DNA of 64,000 nt from Streptomyces sp. NBC_01451 (GTDB lineage: Bacteria > Actinomycetota > Actinomycetes > Streptomycetales > Streptomycetaceae): NCBI RefSeq assembly GCF_036227485.1, contig NZ_CP109479.1, positions 1,364,001-1,428,000 on the forward strand, written 5' to 3'. How positions within the stretch are numbered: position 1 is the stretch's first letter; every line of letters starts with the position of its first letter. Shown one piece after another: positions 55,058 to 63,003 of the stretch. The translations under genes were made by a program, and so were the position numbers. Under the pieces are notes generated by a model. It was not told the origin of the DNA. It saw nothing but the letters and a program-made list of their open reading frames with translations, and made no database searches.

Positions 55058-56469
55058 GCGCGCATCGGCTCCGGGGGTCCGGGGAGCATCCCCCGGGAAG
55101 GCGCACCGCTCTCGCGAGCAGTGTGATCGGGGCGGTGGTCGTCGCTCTCGACGGCACCGTGCTGACCATCGCGCAGCCCACCCTGCAACGGGATCTGCAC
55201 GCCTCCTTCACCGAGGTCCAGTGGACGAGCACCGGGTATCTGATCGCGGTGGCGAGTCTGCTGGTGTTCGCCGGGCGGCTCGGGGACCGGTACGGGCACC
55301 AACGGCTCTTCGCCACCGGGGTGCTGGGCTTCGGGGCGGTGTCGGCGGGCATCGGGTTCGCGTCCGGGGTGGGCTGGGTGATCGGACTGCGGGTCGTCCA
55401 GGGGGTCTTCGGCGCGCTGCTGCAACCCGCCACGCTCGGCATGCTGCGGGCAGCGTTCCCGCCCGACCGGCTGGCGATGCCGATCGCGTTGCGGACCAGC
55501 GCGATCGGGGTGGCCGCGGCGGCCGGTCCGCTGGTGGGTGGCGTCCTGGTGACCGGCCTGGGCTGGCGTGCGGTGTTCTTCCTCAATGTCGTACCGGCGC
55601 TGGTACTGGGTGTCCTGGCGCTGCTCGTCCGCGCTCCCGGTCCGCGTCCGTCGCCCGCGGCCGGACACGGGCGGCTCGACCTCCCCGGTGCCGCCCTGCT
55701 CGCGCTGGCCCTCGCCTGCCTCGTGCACACGCTCGTCGCCGTTCCCGAGCACGGCTGGAGTCCGCCGGCCGTCCTCGGGCTGCTCACGGCGACGGGCGCG
55801 GTCCTCGTCCTCGTCCGGCACGAGAGGCGCACGGCCGACCCGCTGCTGCCGCCCGACGTGCTCGGATCGGCGGTCGTCGGCGCCGCGCTGGGCATTCTCG
55901 TGGCCGCGTCCGCTGCGATGTTCGGCACACTCTTCGTGGCCAGTCATGTGCTTCAGGACGAGCTGGGCATGGACCCGCTGCGCACGAGTCTGGCCGCGCT
56001 GCCGGGTGGTGTGGCGATGGTGCTGGGGGCGCCGGTGGCCGCCGTACTGCTGCGCCGGTACGGGGCCCGGCGTACGACCGTCGTCGCGCTGCTCCTGCTC
56101 TCGCTGGGGGTGCTCGTGCTGTTCCGGGCGTCCGGGACCGGGGCGGTCGGCGGTGGATTCCTGCTGCTCGGAGCGGGTTTCGGCACCGTGATGGTGACCG
56201 CTACGGCCGTCGTCGTACGCCATGCGGCGGCCGGGTCGGCCGGGGTGGCGGGCGGGCTGCAGCAGACCGCGATGAACGTCGGACCGGTCCTCGGGGTGGC
56301 CACCGCGGCCACCCTCGCCACCGTCACCGACGGGCTCCGGACGTCGTTGCCCGTGCTGGCGGGTACAGCAGTCGTGGGTGCACTGGCCGCCCGGAAACTG
56401 CCGCACCCGGGTGACCGCGCGGCGACGCCCGCGGGGTCCCTGCGTCACCATGGGGGGTCTGAGGCCTGA
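55054..56469 (+). CDS. MFS drug efflux transporter, DHA2 (EmrB/QacA-like)
   Basis: A 471-residue proton antiporter with about 13-14 predicted helices. VALDGTVLTIAQPTLQRDLHA at helix 1 contains motif D1; GRLGDRYGHQRLF is motif A; LRTSAIGVAAAAGPLVGGVL is motif C, the antiporter mark. Its GTG overlaps the TetR stop (GTGA), with GGAGGA as ribosome site inside the TetR gene. Drug or metabolite export under TetR control is the expected role; the substrate, which should also be the TetR ligand, is unknown. Confidence 0.92.
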   Translation: MSAHRLRGSGEHPPGRRTALASSVIGAVVVALDGTVLTIAQPTLQRDLHASFTEVQWTSTGYLIAVASLLVFAGRLGDRYGHQRLFATGVLGFGAVSAGIGFASGVGWVIGLRVVQGVFGALLQPATLGMLRAAFPPDRLAMPIALRTSAIGVAAAAGPLVGGVLVTGLGWRAVFFLNVVPALVLGVLALLVRAPGPRPSPAAGHGRLDLPGAALLALALACLVHTLVAVPEHGWSPPAVLGLLTATGAVLVLVRHERRTADPLLPPDVLGSAVVGAALGILVAASAAMFGTLFVASHVLQDELGMDPLRTSLAALPGGVAMVLGAPVAAVLLRRYGARRTTVVALLLLSLGVLVLFRASGTGAVGGGFLLLGAGFGTVMVTATAVVVRHAAAGSAGVAGGLQQTAMNVGPVLGVATAATLATVTDGLRTSLPVLAGTAVVGALAARKLPHPGDRAATPAGSLRHHGGSEA

Positions 56470-56523
56470 GGTGATCCTGTCGGGGTATGACAGGACGGCA
56501 CTTCAAGCGACCGGAGGGGAACG

Positions 56524-57750
56524 ATGGCACAGCTGCGACAAGAGGTCGACCCGGGCGAGGTCGGACTGGACGCGAAGGCACTGGACCGCCTCGACCAGCA
56601 CTTCGCCCACTGTGTCGACGAAGGACGCCTGCCCGGCTTCCTCGTGTCCGTGGCCCGCGCCGGCCGCGTCGCACACCTCACCACGCACGGCCGGCGCGAC
56701 CGGGCGGCGGACCTTCCGGTCGAGGCCGACACGCTGTGGCGGATCTACTCCATGAGCAAGCCGGTCACCTCGGTCGCCGCGCTGATCCTGCTGGAGGAGG
56801 GCCGGCTCGCTCTCACGGACCCCGTCTCCCGGTTCCTGCCGGAGTTCGCCGACCCGCAGGTACATGTGAGCGGTTCCGGGAGCGACCTCAGCACCCGGCC
56901 CGCCCAGCCTCTGCTGATCAGGCACCTGATGACCCACACGGCGGGATTCACCTTCGCCTTCTACCACTCGCACCCCGTGGACGCCCTGTACCGCGCCGCC
57001 AACCTGGAGTCGTCGGTGGTGCCGGGCTCGACGCTGGCCGAGACGTGTTCGGTGTACGCGGGGCTGCCGCTCCAGTTCGAGCCCGGCACCCAGTGGAACT
57101 ACTCGGTCGCCACGAACGTCCTGGGCCGGGTCATCGAGGTGGCCTCCGGACAGCCGCTGGACGAATTCGTCGCCGACCGTGTCTTCCGCCCGCTCGGCAT
57201 GACGGACGCCGGCTTCTGCGTGAACGACGAACAGGCGGCCCGGCTGTCCGAGTTGTACGGGGAGACCGAGGACGGCGGCATCGAGCCGATCCTCGGCCTG
57301 CCCCTGAAGAACCGGCCCCGGTTCCTGTCCGGCAGCGGCGGTATCGTCGCCACCGCCCACGACTACCACCGGTTCATGGAGATGCTGCGCCGGGGCGGCG
57401 AACTCGACGGCGTCCGCATCCTGTCGTCCGGGACGGTGGACCTGATGACCTCCAACCACCTTCCGGGCGGCGCCGACCTGCGCACCTTCGGCGCCCGTCC
57501 CCACGACGAGCCCGGCAACGCGGGCGTCGGTTTCGGCCTCGGGGTCTCGGTGGTGATCGACCCGGACCGCACCCTGGCCCCGGCCGGCCTCGGCACGTAC
57601 GGCTGGAGCGGGGTGGCGACGACGACGTTCTGGGTCGACCCGAGCCGTGATCTGACCGTGCAGTTCATGACCCAGGTACGACACAGGACGAGTCAGTCGT
57701 ACTGGCAGGACCTCAAGCGCCTGGTGCACGAGGCGGTCGTCACCGAGTAA
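56524..57750 (+). CDS. Serine beta-lactamase-fold hydrolase (class C/EstB-like)
   Basis: A 408-residue cytoplasmic hydrolase without a signal peptide. The active site has YSMSKPVTS (Ser-x-x-Lys), NYSVATN (Tyr-x-Asn equivalent, with Tyr-Ser-Val) and YGWSGVATT in place of the third Lys/His-Thr-Gly element. The absence of a signal peptide and the GWSG variant argue for an esterase or transesterase rather than an antibiotic-destroying beta-lactamase. GAGGGGA precedes the ATG by 4 bases. It is 54 bases after the efflux gene and on the same strand, so it may be co-transcribed. Confidence 0.9.
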   Translation: MAQLRQEVDPGEVGLDAKALDRLDQHFAHCVDEGRLPGFLVSVARAGRVAHLTTHGRRDRAADLPVEADTLWRIYSMSKPVTSVAALILLEEGRLALTDPVSRFLPEFADPQVHVSGSGSDLSTRPAQPLLIRHLMTHTAGFTFAFYHSHPVDALYRAANLESSVVPGSTLAETCSVYAGLPLQFEPGTQWNYSVATNVLGRVIEVASGQPLDEFVADRVFRPLGMTDAGFCVNDEQAARLSELYGETEDGGIEPILGLPLKNRPRFLSGSGGIVATAHDYHRFMEMLRRGGELDGVRILSSGTVDLMTSNHLPGGADLRTFGARPHDEPGNAGVGFGLGVSVVIDPDRTLAPAGLGTYGWSGVATTTFWVDPSRDLTVQFMTQVRHRTSQSYWQDLKRLVHEAVVTE

Positions 57751-57785
57751 CGGGTGACGGACAGTTGGCGGGGAGCGCGCCGCCG

Positions 57786-58991
57786 TCAGCCGACGGTGAG
57801 CCTGAACTCCATTCCCTCCCCGCCGAGTTCACTCAGCCATTCCTCCGAACGCCGTGCCGTCTCGGCGGCGCGGTTCAGGCCAGGCGGCAGCGAGCCGTCG
57901 AGGATGTGCCGGACCCCCAGGGCCAGCGTGCGGGAGACGCACCGGGCCATCGCGCTCTCGGCCGCGTCGCCCTCCAGGTCGAGGAGACAGCGGCCGGACC
58001 AGCTCCGCCGGCGCCCGGAATCGGGGTCCCCCTCCCCCAACCCCTCCACGTCCGCTTCCGCATCCGCTTCCACCTCCAGGGAGACGGCGAGGACCACGCG
58101 GTCGCGGTCGGCGTCGGTCGTCGGGTAGCGCGCCGCCAACTCCCTTGCCAGGGCGCCGATCCGCTCGTCGTCACCGGCCTTCAGCTCGTCGAAGACGGAG
58201 GTCCAGGCGCTGAGCCAGCCGTCCAGGCGCAGGGTGCCCCGGACAAAGGTCCGCGCCTGCCAGGCCGTCGGCAGTCCGTACTGCTCGACGAACGGCACAC
58301 TGTCCCGGTTCGGGTACACCTCGAAGGTCTCCCCGTCGATGTCCTGCGAACGCGTGACCTCCCAGGGCCTCCCGGCGACGGTCTCGACGCCGTCCTCGAT
58401 GTAACGGGCGGGCGAGCGAAGGGCATTGAGCACACCGGCGGGCGCCCAGCTGAACCGGTACCTGAAGTCGTTGGGCACCGCGGGGATGCCTCCGCAGTAC
58501 GACGTGAGGCGGTACGAGGCCGGCGTGCCGGCGCCGATCGCGTGCTCGGCGCGGGTGACCAGGCTGTGCGCGAAGAGGTGGTCGATGCCCGGGTCGAGCC
58601 CGCACTCGGTGAGAACGACCAGACCGGCCGCCTCGGCCGCCGGCACGTGCTCGAGTACCGCCTCCGACACATAACTGGAGCACGCGAAGTGGGCCCCGCC
58701 CCGCACGCAGGCCGCCAGCAGCGGGGCGTGCCCGGGTGCGGGGAGCATGGAGACGACGACGTCTCCGGGGGCCAGCTCGGCCGTGAGCGCGGGCAGGGTG
58801 TAGGCGCGGGGTTCGGCACGGCCGGTGAGACCCAGCCGGGCCAGCGCCTCGGCCGCGCGGTCCTCCGTGCGGTGCCACACCCGTACGTGGCGCACGGCGT
58901 CGCTGTCGCACAGCGCGGCCAGTCCGCCACCCGTGGACAGGCCCACGCCGATCCAGTGGACGGTGCCGCTCGCGGGAACCGTGTCGGTCAT
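57786..58991 (-). CDS. Saccharopine dehydrogenase, LYS9/reductase-type
   Basis: A 401-residue NAD(P) enzyme. It begins VHWIGVGLSTGGGLAAL, a modified dinucleotide-binding loop (usual GAGxVG), followed by VVVSMLPAPGHAPLLAACV, ACSSYVSEAVLEH and LTECGLDPGIDHLFAH. These blocks match saccharopine reductase/dehydrogenase (glutamate-forming) enzymes. SYCGGIPAVPNDFRYRFSW with PAGVLNALRSPARYI is also characteristic. Together with the next gene it could interconvert lysine, saccharopine and aminoadipate semialdehyde. It is the last gene of a four-gene operon and overlaps the preceding one by ATGA. A shift to another N-(carboxyalkyl) amino acid is possible. Confidence 0.88.
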   Translation of the reverse strand: MTDTVPASGTVHWIGVGLSTGGGLAALCDSDAVRHVRVWHRTEDRAAEALARLGLTGRAEPRAYTLPALTAELAPGDVVVSMLPAPGHAPLLAACVRGGAHFACSSYVSEAVLEHVPAAEAAGLVVLTECGLDPGIDHLFAHSLVTRAEHAIGAGTPASYRLTSYCGGIPAVPNDFRYRFSWAPAGVLNALRSPARYIEDGVETVAGRPWEVTRSQDIDGETFEVYPNRDSVPFVEQYGLPTAWQARTFVRGTLRLDGWLSAWTSVFDELKAGDDERIGALARELAARYPTTDADRDRVVLAVSLEVEADAEADVEGLGEGDPDSGRRRSWSGRCLLDLEGDAAESAMARCVSRTLALGVRHILDGSLPPGLNRAAETARRSEEWLSELGGEGMEFRLTVG

Positions 58992-60085
58992 GCGCCCGTT
59001 CCCCCTTCGTTTCCGGAGTTTCCCGCACTTGCCGAACTTCCCGACTCGGCCTTGACCAGGCCGAGTTCACGGCACGTCTCGTCGAACCGTTCCAGGCAGC
59101 GCCCCCAGGCGCCGCCCACCTCGAAGTCGAGGAGTTGGGGCACCAGGTCGGCCGAGAAGTCCGCGCTCGCCTCGCGGGGCAGCAGGGACGGCAGGTTGTC
59201 GATGGCGATCAGATCGAGCGGCGGCTCGTCGCGCAGCCGCCGCACGGGGTCGTCCCAGGTGGTGGCGGTGTCGTACACGGGGAGAAGGTTCATGGGCGAG
59301 CCGACGTCGACGGTGACGTCCGAGAGGGTGCGCAGGCGGCGGCCGGGTGTGTCCAGGTCCGTGTCCGTCAGGAAGGGCGGTACCGGGCGGGTCGTGAGGA
59401 CGGTGTTGACCAGCAACTCGTGGGCCAGCAGGGCCGGCCGGTCCAGATTCCGCGTCTCGGCCAGGTCCCAGCAGGTGGGGTCCACCCCGGCCTCGTCGAG
59501 TGCGACCCGCGCACCCCGGCCGCTGCGGCCCAGGGCGCCGATCACCAGCGCGCTCATCCGTGTCCCCGGTGCCCTCAGTTCGGCCTCCAGTGCCTCCTTG
59601 GTGGTCGGAAGCAGCGGAGTCGACAGCTTGCCCCGGTGCTGGAGCACGGCGAGGGACGCCCCCAGGTATCCGGCCCAGTAGCCGAAGGCGGCCAGCCTGC
59701 GCCCCTGGTCGTCCGCCAGATACTCCAGGTCGAGCAGCGCCCCGCCCCCGGCGACGAAGCGGCCCAGCAGCTCGGCCGCGCCCGGCTGGCCCTTGTAGGC
59801 GTGCCCGAAGTAGATGTGCCGGTGACGCAACTCGCCCGGCTGGTCGGGGAGTTCCTTGAGGCCGACGATCACCGCGTCGGAGGGCGCGGAGACCCAGGAC
59901 CCGGCGGCAGCGACACCGCAGCCGACCGCCTCGTACTCCCCGGTCGGGAAGATGCGCTGCGGGGAGTCCTCGACGGTCAGGCGTACCCCCTGTTCGACGA
60001 GCCGCCGGGCGTCGGACGGGACGACGGGGGTGCGGCGTTCTGTCGTACGGGTCTCGTGGCGCAGCCACAAGTGGAGCTCGGTCAT
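58988..60085 (-). CDS. Saccharopine dehydrogenase, LYS1-type (alanine-dehydrogenase/PNT N-domain)
   Basis: A 365-residue enzyme. The N-terminal alanine-dehydrogenase/transhydrogenase fold shows LWLRHETRTTERRTPVVPSD and EDSPQRIFPTGEYEAVG; IYFGHAYKGQPGAAELL and LLDLEYLADDQGRRLAAFGY are LYS1 marks. The catalytic His and Lys of lysine-forming saccharopine dehydrogenase would be in HAYKGQ. It should act on the same N-linked amino acid as the LYS9-type enzyme. Both genes and the FAD enzyme are joined by four-base ATGA overlaps. The C-terminal 25 residues are Ser/Gly/Ala-rich. Confidence 0.88.
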   Translation of the reverse strand: MTELHLWLRHETRTTERRTPVVPSDARRLVEQGVRLTVEDSPQRIFPTGEYEAVGCGVAAAGSWVSAPSDAVIVGLKELPDQPGELRHRHIYFGHAYKGQPGAAELLGRFVAGGGALLDLEYLADDQGRRLAAFGYWAGYLGASLAVLQHRGKLSTPLLPTTKEALEAELRAPGTRMSALVIGALGRSGRGARVALDEAGVDPTCWDLAETRNLDRPALLAHELLVNTVLTTRPVPPFLTDTDLDTPGRRLRTLSDVTVDVGSPMNLLPVYDTATTWDDPVRRLRDEPPLDLIAIDNLPSLLPREASADFSADLVPQLLDFEVGGAWGRCLERFDETCRELGLVKAESGSSASAGNSGNEGGTGA

Positions 60086-61230
60086 ACGAGGTTGACCTCC
60101 GGGCGCAGGGCATCGGCCGCGAAACGGCCGGCGTTCAAGGGGCTGATGTCGACGAAGGGTACGTGGCCGAGGTAGAGGTCGCGGACCACCTCGCCGACCG
60201 CCGGCCCCTGGAGGAAACCATGGCCGGAAAACCCTGTCGCGTAGAGAAAGCGGGAAGGTGAACTCGCCTCCCCTATCAGGGCGTTGTGGTCCGGGGTGAT
60301 CTCGTACAGGCCTGCCCAGCCGCCGGTGCGGCGCAGGTCGAGCAGGGCGGGCGCCCGGTGTTCCATCGCCTCGTACAGGCGCGGGATCCAGCGGTCGTGG
60401 GTGTCGGTGGCGAAGCCGGTCGTCTCGTCGGGGTCGGACATGCCGAGGAGCAGGCCGGGTCCCTCGGTGTGGAAGTAGAGGCTGCTGCTGAAGTCGATGG
60501 TCATGGGAAGCGCCGGCGGCAGTCCGGGGACCGGTTCGGTGACCGCGATCTGGCGGCGCAGGGGGTCCACCGGCAGTTCCACGCCCGCCATCGCGCCGAC
60601 CGCCCGTGACCAGGCACCGGCCGCGCAGATCACGGTGCCGGTGGCGATCCGTCCCTTGTCCGTGACGACGGCCGTGATGGTGTCGCCGTCGCGTTCGATG
60701 CCGGTGACCTCGGTGTGGCGCAGGACGGTCGCGCCGTGGCGGCGGGCGGCGGCGGCATAGCCGTGGACCACCGCCTCCGGGGTGCAGTGGCCGTCGTCGG
60801 GCGAGTAGGCCGCCGCCAGCAGACCGTCGGTGCTGATCAGCGGGGAGAGGCGGTGTGCCTCGGCCGGGGTGAGCATCCTGCTCGGCACGCCCAGGCCGTT
60901 CTGCAGCGCGACCCCCGCCTCGAAGGACGCGACGTCCGCCGGTGTGGAGAGGAGGAAGAGGTAGCCGACGCGGTGCAGTCCGATGTCGTGCCCGATCTCC
61001 TCCCCGAACCGCCCGAACGCCTCCAGGCTCCGCGCCCCGAGCTGGATGTTCAGCTCGTCGGAGAACTGCGCCCGGACCCCGCCGGCGGCGCGCGAGGTGG
61101 ACCCGGACGCCAGTTCGTCACGCTCGACGAGGACCACGTCCCGTACGCCCGCCCGGGCCAGCTGGTAGGCGATGCTCGTCCCCATCACCCCGCCGCCGAT
61201 CACGACCACGTCCGCCCGTGTCACGGTCAT
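60082..61230 (-). CDS. FAD-dependent amine/amino acid oxidoreductase (DAO family)
   Basis: A 382-residue flavoprotein. RADVVVIGGGVMGTSIAYQLA is the FAD ADP-binding loop and SGSTSRAAGGVRAQFSDE is the adjacent loop. VICAAGAWSRAV and GLYEITPDHNALIGE with GFSGHGFLQGPAVG close the FAD site. The family includes sarcosine and pipecolate oxidases, D-amino acid and proline dehydrogenases. Next to saccharopine dehydrogenases and an ornithine-cyclodeaminase homologue, an imino acid such as pipecolate is a plausible substrate, but glycine-betaine-type substrates cannot be excluded. Starts by ATGA overlap with the cyclodeaminase gene. Confidence 0.88.
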   Translation of the reverse strand: MTVTRADVVVIGGGVMGTSIAYQLARAGVRDVVLVERDELASGSTSRAAGGVRAQFSDELNIQLGARSLEAFGRFGEEIGHDIGLHRVGYLFLLSTPADVASFEAGVALQNGLGVPSRMLTPAEAHRLSPLISTDGLLAAAYSPDDGHCTPEAVVHGYAAAARRHGATVLRHTEVTGIERDGDTITAVVTDKGRIATGTVICAAGAWSRAVGAMAGVELPVDPLRRQIAVTEPVPGLPPALPMTIDFSSSLYFHTEGPGLLLGMSDPDETTGFATDTHDRWIPRLYEAMEHRAPALLDLRRTGGWAGLYEITPDHNALIGEASSPSRFLYATGFSGHGFLQGPAVGEVVRDLYLGHVPFVDISPLNAGRFAADALRPEVNLV

Positions 61231-62207
61231 CGCCCCTCCCCGCGTGCCGCGTGGACGACCGCCCAGGCCGCCGCGGCGTCCTGCACACCGAGCCCCACGC
61301 TGTTGTAGAAGACGATGTCGTCCGGGCCGGTGCGGGCTGTCCGCGCGCCCGTGAGGACGTCGCCGAGCCCGATCAGGTCCTCGCGGGCCAGCAGCCGGTC
61401 CCGCAACGCGTCGACCACCGGTCCGGCGTGCTCCGCCGCGGTCCCCGGGTCGTCCACCACGACGGCCGCCGCCCGCCGTACGGCATCGGCGTCCACCTCG
61501 CTGCGGGTCGGCTCGAACGACCCCACGCTGATCACCGTGCACCCGGGCGTGAGCCATGCGCCGCGCACGACGGGGGTGGTGCTGAGGGTGCAGGCCGCCA
61601 CCAGGGATGCCCCGGTCACCGCCTCCCGGGGGGTGCCGGTCGCCTCGGCGGCGATGCCGAGTTCGGCGGCGAGCAGCTCCGCGGCCCGCGTGCGCCGCTC
61701 GGGGTTCGGACTCCACACCCGTACGGACTTCAGGTCGCGGACCCGGGCGACGGCCCGGGCGTGGGCGAGTGCCTGGGTGCCCGAGCCGATCAGGGCCAGT
61801 TCGGCGCTGTCGGCCGTGGACAGCGCGTCGAAGGCCACGGCGCTGGCGGCGGCCGTACGCAGGGTCGTGACCGCCGTGCCGTCCATGAGGGCGACGAGTT
61901 CGCCCGTCACCGGGTCGAGGGCGGTGATGACGGCGTGCACGGTCGGCAGGCCGGCCGCCGCGTTGCCGGGGTTGACGCTGCCGAACTTCGCCACCGCGCC
62001 GGTGTCCCGGGACAGCCGGGAGACGTACGCGAAGACCACACTGTCGTCGAAGCGGCTGGGATGCATGATCTTCCCGGGCAGATCAGGCGTACCGGCGCCG
62101 CCCGCGCCCAACGCGCCGAAAGCCGCGCGCTGCGAGGCGATCGCCGTGTCGGCGTCGAGGAGAGCCGTCACCTGGTCCCGGGAGAGGAAGAGGACGTCGT
62201 CGGTCAT
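61227..62207 (-). CDS. Ornithine cyclodeaminase / mu-crystallin family protein
   Basis: A 326-residue NAD(P)-binding protein. AYVSRLSRDTGAVAKFGSVNPGN and TVHAVITALDPVTGELVALMDGT form the substrate half; TTLRTAAASAVA is the conserved arginine-threonine block; IGSGTQALAHARAVARVRDLKSVRVW is the cofactor loop. The family includes ornithine and lysine cyclodeaminases (making proline or pipecolate), ketimine reductases and alanine dehydrogenases. It heads the four-gene operon. A 101-base spacer separates it from the ribA-like gene, so co-transcription with that gene is uncertain. Confidence 0.9.
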   Translation of the reverse strand: MTDDVLFLSRDQVTALLDADTAIASQRAAFGALGAGGAGTPDLPGKIMHPSRFDDSVVFAYVSRLSRDTGAVAKFGSVNPGNAAAGLPTVHAVITALDPVTGELVALMDGTAVTTLRTAAASAVAFDALSTADSAELALIGSGTQALAHARAVARVRDLKSVRVWSPNPERRTRAAELLAAELGIAAEATGTPREAVTGASLVAACTLSTTPVVRGAWLTPGCTVISVGSFEPTRSEVDADAVRRAAAVVVDDPGTAAEHAGPVVDALRDRLLAREDLIGLGDVLTGARTARTGPDDIVFYNSVGLGVQDAAAAWAVVHAARGEGR

Positions 62208-62308
62208 TCCCTCTTCCTTTCCGGAATCGGGGCTGCTGGCACCCCCCGCGCGCGTCCGAGTGACGTACGCCCCCTGATCGGGACTCCCGGCCGGGTCTCC
62301 CGGTCAGG

Positions 62309-62965
62309 TCAGGACCAGTGCGCCACCGCGTCGAGGTGCGGCAGGACGTGGTCGAGGCGCTCGCGCTTGGTCCGCAGGTAGGTGATGTTGTTCTCGCACG
62401 GCGGGATCAGCAGCGGCACGTCCTCGGCGATCTTGATGCCGTGGCGGAGCAACGCCTCGCGCTTGCGCGGGTTGTTGGACATCAGGCGCACCGAACGGAC
62501 ACCGAGGTCATGGAGGATCTCCGCCGCGACGCCGTAGTCACGGGAGTCCACCGGCAGACCCTGCGCGAGGTTCGCCTCCACGGTGTCCAGGCCCTCCGCC
62601 TGGAGCTGCATCGCGCGCAGCTTGGCGAGCAGCCCGATGCCCCGGCCCTCATGCCCTCTGAGGTAGACGAGAATGCCGCTCCCCTCGGCGACTATCGCGC
62701 GCAGCGCGGAGTCGAGCTGGTCGCCGCATTCGCAGTGCTGGGAGCCGAAGGCGTCACCGGTCAGGCATTCGGAATGCAGCCTGGTGAGAACGTCGTCCTC
62801 GGTGATCTCGCCGTAGACCAGCGCCACTTGCTCGTCACCGCGATCGTGGTCCATGTATCCGACCGCCTGGAAATCGCCGTACACGGTGGGCAACGGCGCA
62901 TTCACCACGCGTTCCACTCCCGAGGCCTGGGAGGCTTTGCCGAGTACGCCAATTTTTTCTGTCAT
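62309..62965 (-). CDS. ribA: GTP cyclohydrolase II homologue with the FAPy-forming (Met119) signature
   Basis: A 218-residue standalone cyclohydrolase. The zinc site is HSECLTGDAFGSQHCECGD with Cys67, Cys78 and Cys80; the catalytic YLRGHEGRGIGLLAKLRAM and NNPRKREALLRHGI follow. At the position of E. coli Tyr105 (IRAYALQ) this protein has Met119 (LRAMQLQ). The S. coelicolor homologue SCO6655 with the same Met was reported to release the formylated pyrimidine (FAPy) and not the fully deformylated product. It is therefore probably not the housekeeping riboflavin enzyme. It diverges from a creatininase-family gene with only 38 bases between the start codons. ATG after AGGAA at 8 bases. Confidence 0.92.
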   Translation of the reverse strand: MTEKIGVLGKASQASGVERVVNAPLPTVYGDFQAVGYMDHDRGDEQVALVYGEITEDDVLTRLHSECLTGDAFGSQHCECGDQLDSALRAIVAEGSGILVYLRGHEGRGIGLLAKLRAMQLQAEGLDTVEANLAQGLPVDSRDYGVAAEILHDLGVRSVRLMSNNPRKREALLRHGIKIAEDVPLLIPPCENNITYLRTKRERLDHVLPHLDAVAHWS

Positions 62966-63003
62966 GATCTGGTTCCTAAGCAGAGACGAAAGGCCGGGAG
63001 AAC

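Noticed and set aside
56524..57750. Antibiotic beta-lactamase
   Set aside because: No signal peptide and a GWSG in place of Lys-Thr-Gly; an esterase-type role is more likely.
62966..63003. FMN riboswitch before the ribA-like gene
   Set aside because: Only 38 bases separate it from the divergent gene, with no conserved RFN-type helices; the variant enzyme also need not be flavin-regulated.
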